NCBI GenBank assembly: GCA_016292515.1
Contig: JAEDIJ010000049.1
Location: 1-7,719 of the forward strand
Direction of reading: 5' to 3'
DNA: 7,719 bases
Source of the DNA: Victivallaceae bacterium
GTDB taxonomy: Bacteria; Verrucomicrobiota; Lentisphaeria; Victivallales; Victivallaceae
The notes beneath the pieces were generated by a model. That model ran no database searches, was not told the origin of the DNA, and worked only from the letters and a program-made list of their open reading frames with translations. The translations under genes and the position numbers were made by a program. Positions 1 to 6,285 of this stretch are shown piece after piece (the first letter of the stretch is position 1; every line of letters begins with the position of its first letter).

Positions 1-690
1 TTTGGCAAGTTCGTTGACAAAGGCGATGTTGATGTCGCGCTGGCTGTTTTCGATGACCTTGGCGGCTTCCGCGACTTTGATGGAACTGGCGCGGTGCGTG
101 CCGTTGAGCAGAATGGAGTTGTAGAGTTTATCGACGATGTCGGCGACTTCGGGAGTCGAGCCGGAAGTGATCTTTTGGATCTTGGTCAGCGTATGCTCCT
201 TGTCGCCGGGATTGATCCGCTCCGGGCTGTAACCGCAGAAAAAATCCCGGTTGAATTTCATCTTGCTCTCGCGCTCCAAGACGGGAACGCATTCCTCCTC
301 GGTGCAACCGGGGTAGACCGTCGATTCGTAAACTACGATCGCGCCTTGTTTCATCACTTTGCCGATGACCATGCTCGCACCGTAGAGAGGAGTGAGATCG
401 GGACGGTTGTATTTGTCGACCGGCGTCGGCACCGCCACGATGAAAATATCCCGGTCGCGGAGCGTTTCGGGATCATCGCTGTAACGCAGAAATTTCGCGC
501 TTTTCAACTCGTCGGAGGAAGTTTCCAGCGTCGCGTCGGTCCCCTCACGCAGACTTGCCAGACGTTCGGCTTTTTTATCGAAGCCGACCGTGTCAAATTT
601 TTTGCCGAATTCGACGGCGAGCGGGAGCCCTACGTAGCCCAGCCCGATCACCGCGATCTTGATCTTGCCTTCCGAGAGTTTTTTCAACAT
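1..690 (-). CDS. UDP-N-acetyl-hexosamine / UDP-sugar 6-dehydrogenase (TviB/WbpA/WbpO-like), 3' end outside window
   Basis: Translating the minus strand from the ATG at 690 gives 230 residues without a stop to the window edge, so this is the N-terminal part of a protein usually about 420-440 residues long. Visible features: Rossmann NAD-binding GLGYVGLP (residues 16-23), the acidic end of the second strand at FDKK (37-40), VAVPTP (85-90), ESTVYPGCTEE (122-132), SPERINPGD (155-163), and the start of the central dimerisation helix with KVIEN (211-215). K211 and N215 match the catalytic Lys/Asn pair of the UDP-glucose dehydrogenase family; the catalytic Cys lies beyond the window. The SQRDINIAFVNELA stretch resembles UDP-GlcNAc/GalNAc dehydrogenases (TviB, WbpA, WbpO) more than plain UDP-glucose dehydrogenases. 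These cytosolic enzymes oxidise C6 with two NAD+ to supply uronic sugars for capsule or O-antigen. The gene diverges from a WecA-type transferase, which fits a polysaccharide locus. Family is sure; the exact substrate is not. Confidence 0.93.
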   Translation of the reverse strand, partial: MLKKLSEGKIKIAVIGLGYVGLPLAVEFGKKFDTVGFDKKAERLASLREGTDATLETSSDELKSAKFLRYSDDPETLRDRDIFIVAVPTPVDKYNRPDLTPLYGASMVIGKVMKQGAIVVYESTVYPGCTEEECVPVLERESKMKFNRDFFCGYSPERINPGDKEHTLTKIQKITSGSTPEVADIVDKLYNSILLNGTHRASSIKVAEAAKVIENSQRDINIAFVNELAK

Positions 691-732
691 ATTTCTGCCT
701 GGATTGATGTGAAGTTGCCAAGTTTTGATAAT

Positions 733-761
733 AATATAACTCATTGTAAGGGCAATGTCAA
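733..761 (-). promoter_or_regulatory. Sigma70-type promoter of the nucleotide-sugar dehydrogenase
   Basis: Read on the minus strand, there is a perfect TTGACA at 761-756, a 17-base spacer and TATATT at 738-733. Transcription should start near 727, giving a leader of roughly 37 bases before the ATG at 690. Only a weak purine-rich Shine-Dalgarno (AGGCAG) precedes that ATG. Its -35 box lies 21 bp from the -35 box of the plus-strand promoter, so the two promoters are back to back. Confidence 0.8.
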
Positions 762-782
762 ACATCCCGACGCCCATTGCAG

Positions 783-810
783 TTGACAAACCGCGCAGAA
801 GTGATATATT
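783..810 (+). promoter_or_regulatory. Sigma70-type promoter of the WecA-like fusion gene
   Basis: There is a perfect TTGACA at 783-788, a 16-base spacer and TATATT at 805-810. Transcription should start near 817, leaving a leader of about 34 bases before the ATG at 851. The promoter lies inside the first part of the longest open frame (from 755), which argues that the upstream 755 ATG is not the real start. Confidence 0.78.
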
Positions 811-850
811 AGAAGCAAAACAAAAATCAAAATGCAAAGCGGAGAAGAAA

Positions 851-2719
851 ATGACTTTTTCGGGAATCGTTTCCGTCGGCAGATTGCTGATTTTTTCCGT
901 GGCGGCATTCTGCATTTCCCTTTTGGGGACGAAACTTGCGATCCGGATCCTGCCGAAATTCGGTCTGATGGATCAACCGGGCGGACGCCACATCCATAAA
1001 CAGCCGGTTCCCCGCGGCGGCGGCATCGCGGTCGTGTTGGCGTTTTTTCTGTCGCTGGGGGCTTATTTTTTGTGGTCGCCGCCGACGGGCAATCTTTTTT
1101 TCCGCTTGTTGCTTCCGGGGGGCGCATTGGCGATCCTCGGAGTGCTGGATGATCGTTACGATCTGTCGGCGCGCCTCAAATTGATCGTCCAGATATTGTG
1201 CGCCGTCGCCGTCTATTTTATGGCGCCGCGCACGATGTCGGTTTTCGGGTGGGAATTGCCCCGGCTCCTGATGCTCGGCTTTACGGTTTTGTGGGTCGTC
1301 GGCATCATCAACGCTTTCAATCTGATCGACGGAATGGACGGTGTCGCCAGCGGCGTTTCCTCGGTTTCGGCGGGGTGTCTTGCCGTCTGGTTCCTGATCA
1401 GCGGTCATCATCAGGACGAAGCGGTGGTGATGCTGGTTCTGCTCGGCAGTTGTCTCGGCTTTTTGCGTTATAATTTTCATCCGGCGAAAATTTTTCTCGG
1501 AGACGTCGGCAGTACCTTTATCGGCTTCATCTTTGCCGTGACGGCATTGTCGGGGCAGGATCGCGCGGCGACGCTTACGAGTTTGCTGATCCCGCTGCTG
1601 GCAATCGGAGTGCCGGTTTTCGACGAAGTTCTCGCCGTTTGGCGGCGGAGCGTGCGGAAACTGCTCAATCCCTCCGCGCAGGGGGTGATGTCGGCGGATC
1701 AGGATCACTTGCATCACCGGTTGCTCCGCGAAACGGGAGAGCAGAGCAAAGCGGCGTTTGTCCTTTATTATCTTGCCGGCGGCTTCGCGATCCTATCGAT
1801 CGCGCTGACGTTTTTCTGGAATACCGCTCCCGGTGTTGCCTTTTTTCTGCTGATCGCGGGGATCATCGTCGCGATCCGCCATCTGGCGATCCCCGAACTG
1901 CTGGAATCGGCGAAACTCGTCGGCAAAGGTTTTTCACTGCCGCGCAAGGGAATTCTGATCAGTTGCTTTCATCCGCTTTCTGATATGGCGATGATCTGCG
2001 GCGCGCTCTTTTTCTGCTGTCAACTCCTGCGTTTTCATCTCCACGGGCTGGTCGCTTTGCTGATACTGACGCCGATTTTGCTGACGCTGTACGTTTCCGG
2101 CATCTACCGGGTCTACTGGTTGCGGGCGAGCATTTCCGATTACAGCCGGCTGATGTGGACTTTCCTTTTCGGTGCGATGCTTGTCTGCGTTGTTTTCGGA
2201 GTCGCCAGTCAGCAGAATTGGGTTCAGATCTCGACGGGACGCTTCGTGGTGTTGCTGCTGCTTTTCCTGCTGCTTTCCTTTTGTCTCATCGCGGGAGAAC
2301 GTTTTTTCATCCGCTATGCGGAGGGGATGTGGCTTTTCAAACTTCAACAAAGCCGTCTGCTGGCGAATCCGGAGCGTTCCCGGGCACTGATCTACGGCGG
2401 CGGACTTTTCTGCCGGTTATTTATGACCTATCATTTTCGGGTGGGGAATCTCCAACGTCCCTGTGACTTCATCGGCATCGTGGACGACGAGCCCGCCTTG
2501 CAGGGAATGCGGATCAACGGACTCTCGGTGATCGGGAAAGCCGCCGATCTCGACAGGATTTACAAAAAGACGCCGTTTGACCTTATTATCGTCGCCTCCC
2601 GGAACATTCCGGAGGAGAAACTGGAAGCCGTCAACGAATTTGCCCGTCGGCATCAGCTGAAAGTGTTGCACTTTTCGATCAGCGAGGAAGTCACCGATTT
2701 TTCTCAACCGCAGGCGTAA
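851..2719 (+). CDS. WecA/MraY-like undecaprenyl-phosphate sugar-1-P transferase fused to a CapD/PglF-type N-terminal membrane and nucleotide-binding module
   Basis: This 622-residue polytopic membrane protein is about twice the length of a normal WecA (about 340-370). Residues 1 to about 345 are a complete glycosyltransferase family 4 (MraY/WecA) domain with the catalytic signatures DDRYD (100-104), NAFNLIDGMDG (154-164), FLGDVGS (215-221) and HLHHR (286-290). Such enzymes move a HexNAc-1-phosphate from UDP-sugar to undecaprenyl phosphate, the first step of O-antigen, capsule or similar glycans. Residues about 375-490 hold about four more membrane segments with IYRVYWLRASISDYSRL, a hallmark of the CapD/WbpM/PglF front half. 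It ends in a Rossmann-like domain: ALIYGGG (512-518), GIVDDEP (542-548) and GLSVIG (557-562). No short-chain dehydrogenase catalytic domain follows. The start at 851 is chosen because GGAG (841-844) sits 6 bases upstream and the promoter lies just before it; an in-frame ATG at 755 precedes the promoter. The gene is divergent from the dehydrogenase. Confidence 0.88.
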   Translation: MTFSGIVSVGRLLIFSVAAFCISLLGTKLAIRILPKFGLMDQPGGRHIHKQPVPRGGGIAVVLAFFLSLGAYFLWSPPTGNLFFRLLLPGGALAILGVLDDRYDLSARLKLIVQILCAVAVYFMAPRTMSVFGWELPRLLMLGFTVLWVVGIINAFNLIDGMDGVASGVSSVSAGCLAVWFLISGHHQDEAVVMLVLLGSCLGFLRYNFHPAKIFLGDVGSTFIGFIFAVTALSGQDRAATLTSLLIPLLAIGVPVFDEVLAVWRRSVRKLLNPSAQGVMSADQDHLHHRLLRETGEQSKAAFVLYYLAGGFAILSIALTFFWNTAPGVAFFLLIAGIIVAIRHLAIPELLESAKLVGKGFSLPRKGILISCFHPLSDMAMICGALFFCCQLLRFHLHGLVALLILTPILLTLYVSGIYRVYWLRASISDYSRLMWTFLFGAMLVCVVFGVASQQNWVQISTGRFVVLLLLFLLLSFCLIAGERFFIRYAEGMWLFKLQQSRLLANPERSRALIYGGGLFCRLFMTYHFRVGNLQRPCDFIGIVDDEPALQGMRINGLSVIGKAADLDRIYKKTPFDLIIVASRNIPEEKLEAVNEFARRHQLKVLHFSISEEVTDFSQPQA

Positions 2720-2740
2720 AAAAAGCCGCAAAATATGCGG
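2718..2740 (-). terminator. Rho-independent terminator of the MFS/glycosidase-like operon
   Basis: Read on the minus strand, a CCGCA/TGCGG stem (2740-2736 with 2730-2726) around a 5-base loop is followed after two bases by seven T (2724-2718). It lies about 40 bases past the stop at 2781 and overlaps the stop codon of the convergent plus-strand gene. The position and T run fit an intrinsic terminator. Confidence 0.65.
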
Positions 2741-2753
2741 ATCGACCATCCGG

Positions 2754-2782
2754 TCTGCCGACTGCAACGCGCAGAATTTTTT
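2754..2782 (+). terminator. Possible rho-independent terminator for the WecA-like fusion gene
   Basis: TCTGC (2754-2758) can pair with GCAGA (2771-2775) around a 12-base loop, followed after one A by six T (2777-2782). An alternative inner stem is CTGC (2762-2765) with GCAG (2771-2774). The stem is short, so strength is uncertain. The T run overlaps the stop codon of the convergent minus-strand gene. Confidence 0.38.
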
Positions 2783-3665
2783 ATCGCGCTTGTTTGGCTT
2801 CCTGCATCAGCCGTTGCGCCGCCGCCAGCGGACAACTGACGCTTGTCAGGTAAACGGCATTTTGGAAATAACCGTCGGCGGGATAAATACATTCCCACGG
2901 TGCGCCGTTTTTGCCCTTTAAGCGGAAGTCGGATTTTTGCAGATGCCGGATGTATTCCCGGAAAAGTTTTTCCGCTTCGGCGGGATGTCTTTGCGCGATG
3001 GCGTAAACGACCCATCCCGTCGGCGTCGCCCAATAGGCTCCATTCTGATAGATGTTGACCGCGATTTTACAACTGGTCTTTTGCCAGCAACTGGCATCAT
3101 TGGCAAAATAGGAGTGCGGCACGTGGCAGATCTGCCCCTCGCAGGATATCTCGTTTTCACGGTAAAATTTCGCCAGCGCGTCCGAGATCGCCGCCGCGGA
3201 TTTTTCCGGTACAAGGTCGTAGTAAAGCGCATATGCGCTGCCCCATACGTCCGGTTGACGGCAAATGCCCGTCGCCGAAAGAAGGAGACCGCTCGAATGC
3301 CTGAAAACTTCGGCGGTTTTTTGCCGCAGACGGGCGTAAATCGCGGCGTAATGTTTTGATTTTTCCGACTTCCCCGCACGGGCGAAAAGTTGAGACATTT
3401 CCCGGGCGGCACGCGCTTTGAGAAGCGTCGCCCAGAGGAGTTTCCCCGTCTGAAAGACTGAATCGGCAAAGCCGAAAGAGACACCGCGGTCGCTTTCGCC
3501 GCACTCCACGATGCCATCCGCATCGCAGGAAACGCAGTGGAAAGCCGCTTCCCGAGCATCGCCGTATTTTGCCATATCAACGTCCTGCAAGGTGGATAAA
3601 GAAAAAATTGTCGTCCAGCGCCGGACGGAAGCCCCAAGTCGCGCCGCCCGATTTTGCCGGATCAT
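2781..3665 (-). pseudogene. C-terminal fragment of a six-hairpin glycosidase-like secreted protein (frameshifted from the upstream fragment)
   Basis: This frame continues the protein begun at 4074 but is one base out of register with it. Family-like sequence begins near residue 35 (GDAREAAF) and runs to the TAA at 2781. Conserved-looking blocks are GVSFGFADSV (61-70), SATGICRQPDVWGSAYALYY (130-149), YQNGAYWATPTGWVVYAI (206-223) and GAPWECIYP (254-262). These match my memory of secreted (alpha/alpha)6 six-hairpin proteins of Planctomycetes and Lentisphaerota, presumed glycan-active; no substrate can be assigned. The first 30 or so residues after the ATG at 3665 are arginine-rich, overlap the other frame and look like read-through of the wrong frame, so 3665 is unlikely to be a true start. 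Without its N-terminal part this piece would have no signal peptide. It is followed by an intrinsic terminator at 2718-2740. Confidence 0.72.
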
Positions 3666-4074
3666 ACGTCCCCGGAAAGTAGACGGCGACGCCGTCGGGC
3701 CGGATGTGGTCGGGAATAGAACCTTCGGGAATTTTCGCGCCGGACGGAAGCCGCATCTCCTTTTTTGCCTGATATTTTGTCATACATTCCAGTGCCGCAT
3801 ACGCCGTTTCGCGGGGAATGACGCCGCATTCGAGCGACATCACGAAATCGCGTATCCAAAAAGAGGGATAGCAATCCATACCGCCCGGTGCGAAATAGGC
3901 GAAGCCGAGTTGATTGGTCCACTTGCCCGCTTTTGCGTTTCGTTCGACGCGGGAAGCGGCGCCGACCTCCCGCGTCAAATTTTCAAGGTAGGCGATGTCG
4001 TCCTGAAAAACGATTTCCGCCGCGTTGATCCAGATGCAGGAAAGCATCCCAACCGCAATAATGTATTTCCACAT
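3577..4074 (-). pseudogene. N-terminal fragment of the same six-hairpin glycosidase-like secreted protein
   Basis: The fragment has 165 residues from the ATG at 4074 to a TGA at 3577. GGAG (4086-4083) lies 8 bases upstream, a good ribosome-binding site. Residues 1-19 look like a Sec signal peptide: a lysine, a hydrophobic core and an INAA cleavage region before E20. Then come DCYPSFWIRDFVMSLECG (67-84), GSIPDHIRPDG (118-128), VYFPGTYD (131-138) and PALDDNFFFIHLA (151-163). The last resembles the conserved substrate-proximal LDDN/Q-F-I segment of six-hairpin enzymes. The frame then stops after two residues, while the rest of the family-like protein resumes one base out of register at about 3560. 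From memory of the family, about 20 residues are also missing here, suggesting a short out-of-frame deletion rather than a single-base slip. The start lies 36 bases after the MFS stop (4111), so the two genes are co-transcribed. A sequencing error cannot be excluded. Confidence 0.75.
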
Positions 4075-4110
4075 CGTGCATTCTCCAAAAACAGAACTTT
4101 GGTGGTAAAA

Positions 4111-4641
4111 TCAGTTTTTCTTCGGGACGCGCTGAAACGCGATGAGCAGCAGCATCAACAGATAACTTGCCGGAGTCAAAAGGAACGATGCCGTCAACCC
4201 GATGTGATCCCCCAGTATCCCCATGCACCAGGCGGCGAATCCGCAACCGGGGATCCCGGCGCAACTCAACAAAATGAAGATCATCGTCGGGTCGTCATCG
4301 GGCATACACAGCGTGCAGTAACTTTGCACGCTGACCCAAAAGGGCGCAACCGTAAGACCGCAGAGCGCGAGCAGCATGTTCGCCCAGGCGAGCGACAGCC
4401 GTTTGCCCCATCGCCCCGCCATAAAGCCGCAATAGAGCATACTCAATACCATGCAGACGCTGATCGCCATTTGCAGAAATCCTCCGAGACCTTTATTGCC
4501 GGATTCCAGAGAGAAGCCGAGGTCGCGGGCGAGCGCGGTCAATACCAAAGGCAATACGATCGTACAGCAGGCGTAGCCGCTGAAAGAACCGAAAACGATC
4601 CCGTCGTGCCAAGTCAGTTGCAAAGGATGATTTTTTGCCAT
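4111..4641 (-). CDS. MFS transporter, internally deleted (probable remnant)
   Basis: The frame encodes 176 residues, against about 400 for a complete major facilitator. The N-terminal part looks normal: TM1 (about 14-37), TM2 (about 49-70), the MFS motif-A loop CGFMAGRWGKR (70-80) and TM3 (about 83-100). After VSVQSY it jumps to sequence typical of the C-terminal end: a glycine-rich helix, then GILGDHIG and a final hydrophobic helix ending in a short basic tail (QRVPKKN). Roughly TM4-TM9 appear absent, while the reading frame is kept. A perfect 9-bp inverted repeat (4309-4333) sits at this joint. The ATG at 4641 is preferred; a TTG at 4671 in frame would add ten lysine-rich residues, and neither has a strong Shine-Dalgarno, only A/G-rich sequence. 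It lies upstream of a secreted glycosidase-like gene, so the ancestor probably imported sugars. It is unlikely to transport as it stands. Confidence 0.7.
   Translation of the reverse strand: MAKNHPLQLTWHDGIVFGSFSGYACCTIVLPLVLTALARDLGFSLESGNKGLGGFLQMAISVCMVLSMLYCGFMAGRWGKRLSLAWANMLLALCGLTVAPFWVSVQSYCTLCMPDDDPTMIFILLSCAGIPGCGFAAWCMGILGDHIGLTASFLLTPASYLLMLLLIAFQRVPKKN
4309..4333. repeat. Perfect 9-bp inverted repeat with 7-base loop inside the truncated MFS gene
   Basis: CAGCGTGCA (4309-4317) and TGCACGCTG (4325-4333) are exact reverse complements separated by seven bases. The repeat codes for VSVQSYCTL of the MFS protein, the point where the sequence changes from N-terminal-like to C-terminal-like. 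It is not followed by a T run on either strand, so it is not an intrinsic terminator. Confidence 0.7.
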
Positions 4642-4679
4642 TTTTTCTTTCTTTTTTTCTTTCACAATCAATTATTTGA

Positions 4680-4823
4680 TCAGATGAGAGCGCGGATAAC
4701 CGAATCCGTCCGAATATCCGGGAGTACAGGGGGCTTTGGGCACTTGAGAGGGGGCAAGTTCGCCGCCGGGCAACTTTCCGAAAAAATGACCGCAACGCCG
4801 AGCAAAAAAGATTTGAAGTTCAT
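4680..4823 (-). CDS. Doubtful small ORF with signal-peptide-like start, first in the damaged operon
   Basis: This is a 47-residue frame, too short for confident recognition. The N-terminus MNFKSFLLGVAVIFS looks like the start of a Sec signal peptide, with a possible cleavage region at CPAA (18-21). The rest is proline-rich (LPPLKCPKPPVLP) and matches nothing I know. GGGAG lies 12 bases before the ATG at 4823, and the promoter at 4859-4887 would place the transcription start about 30 bases upstream, so it is the first ORF of the transcript. An alternative overlapping frame starts at 4842 and ends at 4672 (56 residues, ending in SHLIK) but begins with no ribosome-binding site. Given the damage in the two downstream genes, this may be the leftover start of a once longer secreted protein, or a chance ORF in the leader. 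Confidence 0.3.
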   Translation of the reverse strand: MNFKSFLLGVAVIFSESCPAANLPPLKCPKPPVLPDIRTDSVIRALI

Positions 4824-4858
4824 TTATTTTTGTTTCTCCCATGCTGTTTTTCAATAAT

Positions 4859-4887
4859 ACTATACAATGCCCGCATGGAGATGTCAA
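4859..4887 (-). promoter_or_regulatory. Strong sigma70-type promoter of the MFS/glycosidase-like operon
   Basis: On the minus strand there is a perfect TTGACA (4887-4882), a 17-base spacer and TATAGT (4864-4859). Predicted transcription starts near 4853. The first convincing family-level start codon (4641) is about 210 bases further, leaving a long leader or a small first gene. Confidence 0.75.
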
Positions 4888-4923
4888 TTGCATTTTTGTA
4901 ACAAGATATGGCAATTTTGTTTC

Positions 4924-4952
4924 TTGAAAAAAACGCGATGCGGGTATATTAT
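4924..4952 (+). promoter_or_regulatory. Sigma70-type promoter of the dGTPase-like gene
   Basis: TTGAAA (4924-4929), a 17-base spacer and TATTAT (4947-4952); an overlapping TATATT starts two bases earlier. The predicted start near 4959 leaves about 60 bases of leader. It is divergent from the operon promoter, with 36 bp between the two -35 boxes. Confidence 0.65.
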
Positions 4953-5019
4953 GATCGGCGGCGGTAAAATTTTGATCTGTCACGGAAAGACCGCCAGACC
5001 ATAACACGGAACCTGAAAA

Positions 5020-6249
5020 ATGATGATCGATGAAATCAGAAAGAATTTCCGTCGGCGCGAGAACGAGTTTTATCCCGAGTATGCATTCAAATCGGTAAAT
5101 GCCGTAAGAGAACGGGAAGAAACGTCCGATGACGATTTTGACTTCCGCGGGGCTTTTGCGCACGACGCCGACCGGATCCTCCATTCCCACGCTTTTGCCC
5201 GCTATATGGACAAAACGCAGGTGTTCTTTCAAGTTCAAAACGATCATATCACCCGCCGGGCGCTCCACGTGCAGATGGTTTCCCGGATCGCGCGCACGGT
5301 CGGTCGCTGTCTGAATCTGAATGAGGATCTGATCGAAGCGATCGCGCTCGGGCACGACATCGGGCATACACCTTTCGGGCATATCGGCGAAAAAGCGCTT
5401 TCCGACATTCTGCGCGAAAGAGGCAAGGGGCTTTTCATCCACAACGCGCAGTCGGTGCGGATCTTGCGCAAACTGGAAACGAACGGGAAGCGGCATTTGA
5501 ATCTGACGCTTCCCGTGCTCGACGGCATCCTCGGCCGCAACGGCGAGATCGAGTTTCCCGAATATCATTACGATCCCGCCAATCTCCGCTGGGAGATCCT
5601 CGATGAGAATCTGAAAAATTGTTTCTCCGTCCCCGGATACGACAAAAAGGTTTTTCCGTCCACGCTGGAAGGGTGCGTTGTCCGGGTCTCGGACATCATC
5701 GCCTACGTCGGCAAGGATTTCGAGGACGCCGTGACATTGCAGATCATCCGCCGCGAGGATTTGCCGGAAAGCGTCCTGAAAATCCTGAAATCGAGCAACC
5801 GCGATATCATCCGGACTCTGTGCGACGATCTGATCAAGACCAGTTACGGCAAAAACTATCTCGCGTTTTCCCCGGAGGTTTTCACGGCGTTTCAGGAATT
5901 GAAACGATTCAATTACCGGCGGATATACGGGTGCGCGATCATTCTCGATCAGCAGAAAATGTTTTCCCGTACGATGCGGTGTCTTTTTGACAGTCTGCTG
6001 GACGACGTGGTGACGAGAAATCGGAAAAGCGACGTTTTCCGCCGTCTGATCGACCGTCTCGGCGATGAATATCTGGAAAACGAACCTCCGGAAAGGATCG
6101 TCGCGGATTATATTTCCGGGATGACCGATCACTATTTCCTGAAACAATTCGAGCGCCGTTTCATCCCGACGCATTACGATTACGATGAAGTGGAAATACT
6201 GAATTGGGTCGTCGAAAAAGCTCCGGAAATCGTCTCCTATTTGTGGTAA
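5020..6249 (+). CDS. dgt: HD-superfamily deoxyguanosinetriphosphate triphosphohydrolase-like protein
   Basis: The frame encodes 409 residues. The N-terminal signature DADRILHSHAFARYMDKTQVF starts at residue 49 and corresponds to the dGTPase family's D.DRILHS.AFRRL..KTQVF. The HD metal site is complete: H83, H112-D113 in LGHDIGHTPFGHIGE (110-124) and D225 in RVSDIIAYV. FIHNAQSVRIL (139-149) matches the family's HNAQS segment, and MTDHYFLKQF (368-377) the later helix seen near the C-terminus. Such enzymes hydrolyse dGTP or other dNTPs to nucleoside plus triphosphate in the cytosol, lowering dNTP pools. At 409 residues it sits between the short (about 350-380) and the E. coli-type (505) forms. 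Start: ATG at 5020, with a second ATG in frame at 5023; only a weak CGGA (5007-5010) serves as Shine-Dalgarno. It appears monocistronic, with its own promoter and a convergent downstream neighbour. Substrate preference cannot be read from sequence. Confidence 0.9.
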   Translation: MMIDEIRKNFRRRENEFYPEYAFKSVNAVREREETSDDDFDFRGAFAHDADRILHSHAFARYMDKTQVFFQVQNDHITRRALHVQMVSRIARTVGRCLNLNEDLIEAIALGHDIGHTPFGHIGEKALSDILRERGKGLFIHNAQSVRILRKLETNGKRHLNLTLPVLDGILGRNGEIEFPEYHYDPANLRWEILDENLKNCFSVPGYDKKVFPSTLEGCVVRVSDIIAYVGKDFEDAVTLQIIRREDLPESVLKILKSSNRDIIRTLCDDLIKTSYGKNYLAFSPEVFTAFQELKRFNYRRIYGCAIILDQQKMFSRTMRCLFDSLLDDVVTRNRKSDVFRRLIDRLGDEYLENEPPERIVADYISGMTDHYFLKQFERRFIPTHYDYDEVEILNWVVEKAPEIVSYLW

Positions 6250-6285
6250 AAAAGGTGGCGAAATGATGCGTTTCGGGGAGGGGGA

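Noticed and set aside
94..786. A 230-codon plus-strand frame
   Set aside because: It is the antisense shadow of the nucleotide-sugar dehydrogenase, whose Rossmann and catalytic motifs are unambiguous on the minus strand.
3577..3600. Programmed +1 frameshift joining the two halves of the glycosidase-like gene
   Set aside because: There is no CTT-TGA type site with an upstream SD-like element as in prfB, and family length suggests missing residues rather than recoding.
3511..4857. A 448-codon open frame on the plus strand
   Set aside because: It lies opposite the MFS and glycosidase-like genes, which have recognisable family motifs. The translation is rich in R, H and Q with no motif, typical of an antisense frame in codon-biased DNA.
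4960..4995. GGCGGT/ACCGCC inverted repeat in the dGTPase leader as a riboswitch or attenuator
   Set aside because: It is one 6-bp stem with a 24-base loop, no T run and no recognisable riboswitch core; it may be chance.
4672..6174. A 500-codon open frame on the minus strand
   Set aside because: It is antisense to the dGTPase-like gene for most of its length, and its translation has no family signature. Only its last 56 codons, in the operon leader, were considered further.
6248..6275. CGAAA/TTTCG hairpin with a T6 run as a terminator for the LplT-like gene
   Set aside because: The stem is only five A/T-rich pairs and the T run starts five bases after it, too far for a convincing intrinsic terminator.
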